Shown here one piece after another: positions 15,851 through 20,811 of a stretch of 33,401 nt of DNA. The notes below the pieces were generated by a model that was not told where the DNA came from, searched no databases, and saw only the letters and a program-made list of their open reading frames with translations. Position numbers and translations under genes: made by a program. Position 1 is the stretch's first letter; every line of letters begins with the position of its first letter. The DNA is from a virus: positions 1 through 33,401 of IMG/VR virus record IMGVR_UViG_3300015264_000041, one strand, 5' to 3'.

Positions 15851-16123
15851 GTGGGATGGCTCAGGACGGCGTGGCTGGAGGCGCTGGTCGCCGTGACGGC
15901 GGCCGGGATAGCGTGGGTGGAGCTCATCGTGTGGGCGGTCACCGCACGGCACCCGGACCCGGCGCTGACCGCGGTGGCGGGGTCGCTGCTGCTGGCGGCG
16001 GCGGCGAAGGCCGGGTGGCGCATTATCTCAGCTGGGGAATCGTCATCCTCGCCGCAGTCACCCTCGCCGCCCTCCTCGCCGCCATTGCCGCCATTGCCGG
16101 GGGCGGCTGACGGTGGCGGCTGA
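15851..16123 (+). CDS. Small membrane protein, possible holin component
   Basis: 90 residues from GTG 15851, with GGAAGAGAGGGG upstream. It has two predicted membrane segments, about residues 7-29 (LEALVAVTAAGIAWVELIVW) and 38-56. The remainder is a Ser/Pro-rich tail of unusual composition, which overlaps an out-of-frame membrane ORF at 16015-16110. Position at the head of the lysis region suits a holin or holin partner, but this is inference. Confidence 0.5.
   Translation: MGWLRTAWLEALVAVTAAGIAWVELIVWAVTARHPDPALTAVAGSLLLAAAAKAGWRIISAGESSSSPQSPSPPSSPPLPPLPGAADGGG
16015..16110 (+). CDS. Nested small single-span membrane ORF
   Basis: 31 codons from GTG 16015 in the -1 frame relative to the preceding membrane gene and wholly inside it. 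The product, beginning MAHYLSW, is one long hydrophobic helix (GIVILAAVTLAALLAAIAAI). It could be a separate peptide, or the native C-terminus of the preceding protein reached by frameshift. Low-complexity GCC/CTC codons make chance hydrophobicity possible. Confidence 0.3.
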   Translation: MAHYLSWGIVILAAVTLAALLAAIAAIAGGG

Positions 16124-16556
16124 CGGCGGGCAGCGGATGACGCGGGGGGCGCGGCACGCGGTCCTGGTGCTGGCTGCGGCGCTGGTGCTCATGATGGCGG
16201 CGTCGCCGACGTTCACGGTGGTGTACGCCAACTCGACTGCCGCCCGGCAGGACGCGCAGTCCCGCGCGCAGGACGCGACGATCGCCCGGCTGAACGCCGC
16301 CATCGCGCAGCAGCGGCGGCAGCAGCTGACCTCGTGCAACGCCGCCGCCGACCTGGGCACCGCGGTACTGCCCGCCCGGCCGGGGCCAAGCCGGTTCGCG
16401 GTCAAGATCGTCACTGATAACCGCGCCCAGTGGTACGGGCTGGGCTGCGGGCGCCCCGGGTCGCTGCCGGTGCCGCCGGGGCTGGCGGCCGCCGCGGCGC
16501 GCTACGGCATCCCGGTCAACGGGCTGACCGCTAAAAAATTAGCGCTAAAGAATTAG
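16113..16556 (+). CDS. Membrane-anchored coiled-coil protein of the lysis region
   Basis: 147 residues from GTG 16113. There is one N-terminal membrane or signal-anchor segment (residues 14-35, HAVLVLAAALVLMMAA), then a Gln/Arg/Ala coiled-coil stretch (QDAQSRAQDATIARLNAAIA). The C-terminal domain has Cys residues at SCNAAADLG and GLGCG. The architecture recalls inner-membrane spanin-like or periplasmic phage proteins, but gram-positive hosts do not need spanins, so the role is open. It ends with a leucine TTA codon, rare in such genomes, inside an AT-rich tandem repeat. Confidence 0.6.
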   Translation: MAADGGQRMTRGARHAVLVLAAALVLMMAASPTFTVVYANSTAARQDAQSRAQDATIARLNAAIAQQRRQQLTSCNAAADLGTAVLPARPGPSRFAVKIVTDNRAQWYGLGCGRPGSLPVPPGLAAAAARYGIPVNGLTAKKLALKN

Positions 16557-16557
16557 C
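16530..16557 (+). repeat. Tandem 14-bp AT-rich hairpin repeat
   Basis: GCTAAAAAATTAGC (16530-16543) is directly followed by GCTAAAGAATTAGC (16544-16557), 13 of 14 bases identical. Each copy is itself an inverted repeat (GCTAA/TTAGC) around a 4-base loop. It covers the last codons and stop of the preceding gene and is a sharp AT island in GC-rich DNA. Confidence 0.7.
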
Positions 16558-16579
16558 GACCAAGAGAAAGGCGCAGGTC

Positions 16580-16714
16580 ATGGCATACGACGAGATCCTT
16601 GAGGCCGTGGTGCGCGACGAGCTGCAAGACCTCGGCCTCGATGAGGACAGCATCGCGGAGTCCCTCTCGGCGATGCGGGACGCTGGCGGCTTCGACGTGG
16701 AGTGGACGCCGTGA
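16580..16714 (+). CDS. Small acidic hypothetical protein
   Basis: 44 residues from ATG 16580, preceded by GAAAGG in the leader GAAAGGCGCAGGT, which recurs before the endolysin gene. It is strongly acidic (LEAVVRDELQDLGLDEDS) and probably helical. The stop overlaps the next GTG by four bases (GTGA). No family was recognised. Good ribosome site and overlap support it. Confidence 0.6.
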   Translation: MAYDEILEAVVRDELQDLGLDEDSIAESLSAMRDAGGFDVEWTP

Positions 16715-17010
16715 ACCGCCTGCTGTCGCCGGCGACGAACCCGGCGGGGCTGACCGCCGCCGGGATGGCGCTCTACGCCGCCGCCGTCATGATCACCGCA
16801 GCGCTGCACCACCACGGGGTGGTCAGCGTCCCCGTCATCGTCGCCGCGGTCTCGGCTGTCGCCGCCCTGTACACGCGGCAGAAGGTCACCCCGGTGGCCG
16901 ACCCGAAGGACGGCGCGGGCAGGCCGCTGGCGCCAGTGCAGTTCGCCAAGGGCGGGATCGTCCCGCCGCCAGGTCCCGTCATCCCGCCGCCCGCTGAGAA
17001 TCACCCTTGA
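16711..17010 (+). CDS. Holin-like small membrane protein
   Basis: 99 residues from GTG 16711 in a GTGA overlap; GTG 16702 is an alternative. Two hydrophobic helices are visible, about residues 16-33 (GMALYAAAVMITAAL) and 38-56 (VVSVPVIVAAVSAVAALY). A short loop with three His lies between them, followed by a charged VTPVADPKDG segment and a Pro-rich tail. Size, topology and position ahead of the endolysin fit a phage holin. The frame continues past its TGA into an amidase remnant. Confidence 0.65.
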   Translation: MNRLLSPATNPAGLTAAGMALYAAAVMITAALHHHGVVSVPVIVAAVSAVAALYTRQKVTPVADPKDGAGRPLAPVQFAKGGIVPPPGPVIPPPAENHP

Positions 17011-17403
17011 GGCAGCCAGGGCGGGGCCGTCATCCGGCCGCTGCACTACGCCGAAGCGGACATTCACTGGTGCGAGGGGATTTACCGGCTCATGCGCGAC
17101 ACCCTGGGCACCATGCGCGAGGAGGTGCTCGAAGCCGACTGCACCGAGGTGGCGGCGGGGCTGAAGGGCACCGGGTACAGCTTCCTCGACTATGACGCCC
17201 TGGCCGCCAAGCGGCTTCACCTCTACCCGCTGTACCCGCTGCTGCGCGAGCGGATCACCAGCCAGCACACGATGATCTGCTCCCAGACGGCTGACGAGTT
17301 CGTCAACCGGATGGGCGGCTGGGTCTTCGATGACCGCCGCTGGCCGGGAGACGTGACCCCCGGCGCGCTGTACCGGCGCGACCTGGAACTGAGGAGCGCT
17401 TGA
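17011..17403 (+). pseudogene. 5'-truncated permuted NlpC/P60 (YiiX-like) amidase remnant
   Basis: An open frame of about 130 codons directly after the holin TGA, in the same frame. It reads GGAVIRPLHYAEADIHW, GYSFLDYDALAAKRLHL, MICSQTADEFVNRMGG and FDDRRWPGDVTPGALY. This order matches the C-terminal half of permuted papain-like amidases, with Cys in the CSQ motif as nucleophile. The N-terminal half carrying the catalytic His is absent. There is no ATG/GTG/TTG before ATG 17092, which lies after conserved sequence. It is most likely a truncated relic of a lysis-related enzyme; expression by stop readthrough or from ATG 17092 cannot be excluded. Confidence 0.55.
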
Positions 17404-17458
17404 AGATTCCCTCATCTCAGGTGGCGAAACTAGAAGTCACTACGGAAAGGCGCAGGTA

Positions 17459-18346
17459 ATGCGCGGTATCGACTACGCCGACTTCCCGCACCCGCCGCCC
17501 GCCGCCATCAAGGCAGCCGGGTACGGGTTCGTGATGCGGTACACCTCACCCAGCGCCGGCAACGACGTGAACGGGAAGAACCTCCAGCCGCCCGAGCTGC
17601 ACGCGCTGCTCGCCGCGGGCCTGAAGGTGGGCCTGGTCTTCGAGTTCGGCGCGCAGCAGATGCTCGCCGGCCACGCGCAGGGCGTCGCTGACGCGCAGCA
17701 CGCCGACGCGGTGTGCGCGGCGCTGGGCCTGCATGGCCTGCCGGTGTACTTCGCTGCGGACTGGGACGCGACGCAGGCGCAGCAGGCGGCCATCAACGCC
17801 TACCTCGACGGCGCCGCCTCGGTGATCGGGAAGGCGCGGACGGGGATCTACGCGGGCTTTTACCCGGTGAAGCGGGCGCTGGACGGCGGTCATGCCGTGT
17901 GGGCGTGGCAGACGCTGGCGTGGTCGGGTGGCCAGTGGGATCCCCGCGCGCAGCTGCGGCAGCACCTCGGCGTGAGCGTCGGCGGGGTGTCTTGCGACTT
18001 GAACGAGGCGATGGCGGCTGACTTCGGCCAGTGGCCCCGCCCGGCCGTGACCCCGCCACCTCCTCCGCCGCCACCGCCGCACCAGTACACCGTGCCGTCC
18101 GGGCTGTCCCAGACCGTCCAGCCCATCACGGTGCACCTCGGGTGGCAGCCGGGAACGCCGCTCTCCCCGCACTGGCGCTACCAGGTCGTCAGGTGGGCCG
18201 GCGGCAAGCCCGGGGAGATGGTGGCGGGCGATGTCGTCACCGGGCCGCACGCGACCGCCGTGGTGCCCGGCCCGGGACAGTACGCCTGGCGGGTGCAGGC
18301 GGCTGGCGACTCCCCGTTCACCGCGTGGCGGGAGTTCACCGCGTAG
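17459..18346 (+). CDS. Endolysin with DUF1906 glycoside-hydrolase-like domain
   Basis: 295 residues from ATG 17459, preceded by GGAAAGG. Residues 2 to about 185 form a DUF1906 (Rv2525c-like) TIM-barrel domain: GIDYADFPHPPPAAIKAAG, YGFVMRYTSP, PVYFAADWDAT and the final SCDLNEAMAADFGQW. A run of nine prolines links it to a C-terminal beta domain (residues 210-295, ITVHLGWQPG to PFTAWREF) that may bind cell wall. Its location after the holin-like gene supports peptidoglycan hydrolysis during lysis. Activity of DUF1906 proteins is less well defined than that of classical lysozymes. Confidence 0.75.
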   Translation: MRGIDYADFPHPPPAAIKAAGYGFVMRYTSPSAGNDVNGKNLQPPELHALLAAGLKVGLVFEFGAQQMLAGHAQGVADAQHADAVCAALGLHGLPVYFAADWDATQAQQAAINAYLDGAASVIGKARTGIYAGFYPVKRALDGGHAVWAWQTLAWSGGQWDPRAQLRQHLGVSVGGVSCDLNEAMAADFGQWPRPAVTPPPPPPPPPHQYTVPSGLSQTVQPITVHLGWQPGTPLSPHWRYQVVRWAGGKPGEMVAGDVVTGPHATAVVPGPGQYAWRVQAAGDSPFTAWREFTA

Positions 18347-18362
18347 CGGTGATGGCGGGGAG

Positions 18363-18707
18363 ATGGCAAGCGAAGAGATCGACCTGGGTTACGGGCACTG
18401 GCTGCGGTTCGTCAGCTGGGGACCGGACCGGATGCTCAACCCGCAGTACCTCTGCATGCCTGACGTGGACCGGTACGGCGCGATCATCAGGCACGAGCTG
18501 CTGCCGTCAGACCAGAACGCGACGTGCGTCCGCGACGGCAAGTGCCAGGGCTGCATCCTGTTCGCCGGGGAAGTGCAGCAGGAATCGGAGCCAGGGAAGG
18601 CGGCGTGGCGGGTGCTGAGCTGGGAGCCGCTGACGCTTGACCCGTCGCTGCAATGCCATTGCGGCGACCACGGGCACATCCGCGAGGGCCGCTGGGTTCC
18701 CGCGTAG
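18363..18707 (+). CDS. DUF6527-like Cys-rich protein
   Basis: 114 residues from ATG 18363, with GGGGAG upstream. A central CVRDGKCQGC and the C-terminal sequence EPLTLDPSLQCHCGDHGHIR then EGRWVPA suggest a zinc site. The PLTL-PSL-C-CGDHG-I--G-WVPA pattern is the one I associate with DUF6527 proteins of phages. Function is unknown. It is the last gene before the late-operon terminator. Confidence 0.65.
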   Translation: MASEEIDLGYGHWLRFVSWGPDRMLNPQYLCMPDVDRYGAIIRHELLPSDQNATCVRDGKCQGCILFAGEVQQESEPGKAAWRVLSWEPLTLDPSLQCHCGDHGHIREGRWVPA

Positions 18708-18751
18708 GCTGGCGCGGCATCAGGTAGCGTGGGACATCCTGCGCGAGTACG

Positions 18752-18785
18752 AAGGCCCCTGACCGGAGACGGTCGGGGGCCTTTT
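18752..18785 (+). terminator. Intrinsic terminator of the late operon
   Basis: A 14-bp stem, AAGGCCCCTGACCG (18752-18765) with CGGTCGGGGGCCTT (18770-18783), including one G-T pair, closes a GAGA tetraloop and is followed by TT CGCG. Counting the stem end, four T occur in a row (18782-18785). It lies 45 bp after the last rightward late gene and before the convergent leftward block. Confidence 0.9.
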
Positions 18786-18855
18786 CGCGTTGAAGGCAGC
18801 TTTAGTTACCCGAGGCTAGTTGAAGTTCCGGCGCGGTTAAGTTAACTAAGCGCCT

Positions 18856-18880
18856 GCGCCGCCGTGCCCGCTGGCGGCGC
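18856..18880 (-). terminator. Hairpin at the end of the leftward operon
   Basis: GCGCCGCC (18856-18863) pairs with GGCGGCGC (18873-18880) around a 9-base loop, immediately after the last leftward stop codon (18882-18884). No T run follows on the minus strand, but U-less GC hairpins often end actinobacterial transcripts. The rest of 18786-18881 is relatively AT-rich (GGTTAAGTTAACTAAG) with no gene. Confidence 0.5.
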
Positions 18881-18881
18881 G

Positions 18882-19052
18882 CTAGTCGACGTCGACCCAC
18901 GGCCCCCAGAGCGCCCAGCCGTTCTCGGCTGTCGGCTTCTCGGCTTCTCGGTAGGCGACCCGGTCACCCACGGCCCGGGTCATCTGCTCGGCGTCGGGGC
19001 CGGTCACCTGAAGGACGATCTCACCGTCCCGGAACGCCGCCCACGTGCGCAT
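18882..19052 (-). CDS. Small hypothetical protein
   Basis: 56 residues from ATG 19052 on the minus strand. The sequence reads MRTWAAFRDGEIVLQVTGPD, continues DAEQMTRAVGDRVAYREAE and ends NGWALWGPWVDVD. It looks like a small folded alpha/beta protein with three C-terminal Trp. No family was recognised. It is the last gene of the leftward block and starts 6 bases after the preceding stop. Confidence 0.6.
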   Translation of the reverse strand: MRTWAAFRDGEIVLQVTGPDAEQMTRAVGDRVAYREAEKPTAENGWALWGPWVDVD

Positions 19053-19058
19053 GCCCCC

Positions 19059-19217
19059 TCATCCTCTCCCGCTGGCGAGCAGTGCCGCCAGCCTCGCGAC
19101 CCGCTCGGCCTCCACTGCCGCCGCGTCCCCGTCAGCCTCGGTGTCCACGCGGACCCCGACCGCCGTCAGCGACGCCAGCCCGAACCGCAGGACGGCGGCA
19201 GCCAGCAGGGGATGCAC
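19059..19217 (-). CDS. Small hypothetical protein
   Basis: 52 residues from GTG 19217, with GGAGG 6 bases upstream. Ala-rich and helical (HPLLAAAVLRFGLASLTAVG then EAERVARLAALLAS). The hydrophobic N-terminal half might contact membrane. Larger plus-strand frames here are shadows. No function can be named. Confidence 0.5.
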   Translation of the reverse strand: MHPLLAAAVLRFGLASLTAVGVRVDTEADGDAAAVEAERVARLAALLASGRG

Positions 19218-19285
19218 GGGAAGCCTCCAGGGGGCGGTGCGCGAGCGCGCGAGATCAGCCTATCGGCCCGCGCACCGCCCGCCGG

Positions 19286-19414
19286 CTAGACGCGGTTCAG
19301 GCCGTCCCGCCCGGCCATCGGCGGCCCCTCCGCCAGGACGATGTACGGCCACTCCTGGCCCTGCGGCGCCCCGCTGAGCGGCCCCTGCATCTGCGCATTC
19401 TGCGTGCCCTTCAT
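19286..19414 (-). CDS. Small hypothetical protein
   Basis: 42 residues from ATG 19414, preceded by GGGAGAAG. The chain is Gly/Gln/Pro-rich (KGTQNAQMQGPLSGAPQGQE) and ends in WPYIVLAEGPPMAGRDGLNR. Supported by ribosome site and operon position only. Confidence 0.5.
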   Translation of the reverse strand: MKGTQNAQMQGPLSGAPQGQEWPYIVLAEGPPMAGRDGLNRV

Positions 19415-19464
19415 GAACTTCTCCCTTCACCCGTGCCGCCCCGCCCGTGCGGGGCGGCCACGCC

Positions 19465-19698
19465 TTACTTCCCGCGTGCCTCCCGCGCACGCGCCGCCGC
19501 CCGCTCGTCCCGCTCGGCGCGCATGTCCGCCGCCCAGCTGTCCAGCATCGCCCGCAGCCGCGACGGCGCGCACTCCAGCAGCCTCCGCTCAAGCAGCGCC
19601 TCCACGTGCCCCAGGCACGCATTCAGCTCCGACGTGGTGTACTCGCGCGGCGGCCGCTCCCGCACCGGGCGCGGCACCGGGCCGCCTGCTACGTCCAT
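19465..19698 (-). CDS. Small helical hypothetical protein
   Basis: 77 residues from ATG 19698, overlapping the stop of the upstream gene by 10 bases. The centre reads YTTSELNACLGHVEALLERR, then LRAMLDSWAADMRAERDERA, i.e. two or three amphipathic helices with a basic end. No family was recognised. An in-frame ATG at 19713 is possible but would overlap more. Confidence 0.55.
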   Translation of the reverse strand: MDVAGGPVPRPVRERPPREYTTSELNACLGHVEALLERRLLECAPSRLRAMLDSWAADMRAERDERAAARAREARGK

Positions 19699-19937
19699 TC
19701 CACGTGCTCCCATTCCGCCTCAGGCGACTGGCACCGGATCGTCTTGCGGCACACGACGCACCCCAGCAGCGCCAGCATCGGGTAGTGATGCCGCATCGGC
19801 GGCTCGCCGACGCCCCAGTAGCCGGTCAGGATCTCATAGCGGCGCAGCTCCACGCCGACCCTCGGCGTGGCCTTGTGCGGCTTGGCCTTGCGCCCCGCCC
19901 GGCGCTTCGCCGCCAGGTCGGTTACGTCGCCGGTCAC
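19689..19937 (-). CDS. Small basic protein with CxxC motif
   Basis: 82 residues from GTG 19937, chosen because it has GGGAGGAG upstream and overlaps the preceding stop as GTGA; ATG 19952 is the longer option. The basic N-terminus (KRRAGRKAKPHKA) precedes RYEILTGYWGVGEPPMRHHY and a CVVCRKTIRC cysteine knot that may bind zinc. Coupled to the two flanking zinc-ribbon genes. Function unknown. Confidence 0.55.
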   Translation of the reverse strand: MTGDVTDLAAKRRAGRKAKPHKATPRVGVELRRYEILTGYWGVGEPPMRHHYPMLALLGCVVCRKTIRCQSPEAEWEHVEWT

Positions 19938-20155
19938 CGTCGCTCCTCCCATCCCTGCCGCAGCGACATCCGCGTCTTGTGGACGTGCCTCGCGCCCAGG
20001 CGCCGGGTCAGCCTCGTGCCCTTACAGCGCCAGCAGCGCCCCTTGCGCCCCGGCCCGCGGCACCACCAGCACGTCCGGTACGGGCTGAAGTAAACGAACA
20101 CCGCCCGGCCGGCCACGGCCAGCAGGATCACGGCGGCCACTTCGATAACGCGCAT
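19934..20155 (-). CDS. Membrane-anchored zinc-ribbon protein
   Basis: 73 residues from ATG 20155, preceded by GAGGGAGAG; ATG 20179 would overlap the previous gene. One N-terminal membrane helix (residues 4-21, IEVAAVILLAVAGRAVFVYF) precedes CWWCRGPGRKGRCWRC, a DnaJ-type CxxC...CxxC ribbon, then a basic end. Similar small proteins occur in actinomycete integrative elements, as far as I recall. A role at the membrane in transfer or regulation is only inferred from the neighbourhood. Confidence 0.6.
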   Translation of the reverse strand: MRVIEVAAVILLAVAGRAVFVYFSPYRTCWWCRGPGRKGRCWRCKGTRLTRRLGARHVHKTRMSLRQGWEERR

Positions 20156-20156
20156 G

Positions 20157-20624
20157 TCACTCTCCCTCGTGCGGGCCAAGGCAGTCCGCCATGCCCCGCC
20201 AGTAGGCCTTGCAGCCGTATCTGGGGCACTCGCGGTTGCCGCAGGTGCCCGGCTCGTGCGACTCGCCCCGGGGCCGCGGCTTGCCCGCCCGTGCCTTCGC
20301 TGCCGCCTTTCGCGCCCGGTCGCGGGCGCGCCGCGCGGCGGCTGCCTCCTTGCGCCTGGCCGCCCTGGCTGCCGTGGCCGTCTTCCGCTTGCGCCGCCGC
20401 TCGGCCGTGGCGGCCTTCCGCTTGCGGGCCTTGAAGTCGGTCCGCTGACGGCAGGCGTGCCGCAGGCCCCGGCCGGCGCCGCACGTCCCGCACGTCCAGG
20501 TGACCGGATTCCGCAGGGTGGTGCGCCGACGACGGCGCCGGGCGGGTGAGCACAGGTGAGCGCCGAGGCCGCGCGGCTTCCCGCACGCCCCGCAGCGCAA
20601 GGCCCCCTCCAGCTTCAACCCCAT
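20157..20624 (-). CDS. Basic zinc-ribbon protein of mobile-element type
   Basis: 155 residues from ATG 20624, with GGAGGA upstream. The protein has an N-terminal CGACGKPRG and CGTCGAGRG knuckles, then QRTDFKARKRKA leading into a long Arg/Lys/Ala helix, and finally CGNRECPRYGCKAYWRGM. The very basic middle suggests nucleic-acid binding. Related layouts are common next to FtsK/TraB genes of actinomycete conjugative elements (from memory). It is separated from the ATPase gene by the repeat cluster. Confidence 0.6.
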   Translation of the reverse strand: MGLKLEGALRCGACGKPRGLGAHLCSPARRRRRRTTLRNPVTWTCGTCGAGRGLRHACRQRTDFKARKRKAATAERRRKRKTATAARAARRKEAAAARRARDRARKAAAKARAGKPRPRGESHEPGTCGNRECPRYGCKAYWRGMADCLGPHEGE

Positions 20625-20697
20625 GGGGGCGGCGTCCTCCGTCGTCGTCGCTCACTGGGCTGCCCGCGCGGAACCGCAGGTCAGCAGGCCACCGGGG

Positions 20698-20811
20698 CGC
20701 GGCACGCCCCGCGGCACGGGCGCCGATGTGCCGCGCCACGGGACGTTTACGCAGGTCATCGCGTGCCGCGCCAGCGCGGCACATGTGGCGCGGCCTCATG
20801 GCCGTGCCGCC
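20698..20811. repeat. Cluster of 8-bp repeat CGCGGCAC (candidate clt-like locus)
   Basis: Perfect copies of CGCGGCAC occur at 20698-20705, 20710-20717 and 20775-20782. Its complement GTGCCGCG is at 20728-20735 and 20763-20770, and a 7-of-8 copy (GTGCCGCC) at 20804-20811. The copies at 20763 and 20775 extend into an inverted repeat GTGCCGCGC/GCGCGGCAC. The cluster lies mainly in the 171-bp gap between the translocase stop (20796) and the next leftward gene. TraB-type translocases recognise short 8-bp repeats in such positions, so this is a candidate recognition site. Confidence 0.6.

Noticed and set aside
18708-18751. Possible tRNA before the late terminator
   Set aside because: No cloverleaf arms or conserved T-loop could be found; only the terminator hairpin is supported.
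19082-20434. 450-codon plus-strand frame
   Set aside because: Arg/Pro/Ala-rich shadow of a leftward series of small genes with good ribosome sites and stop-start overlaps.
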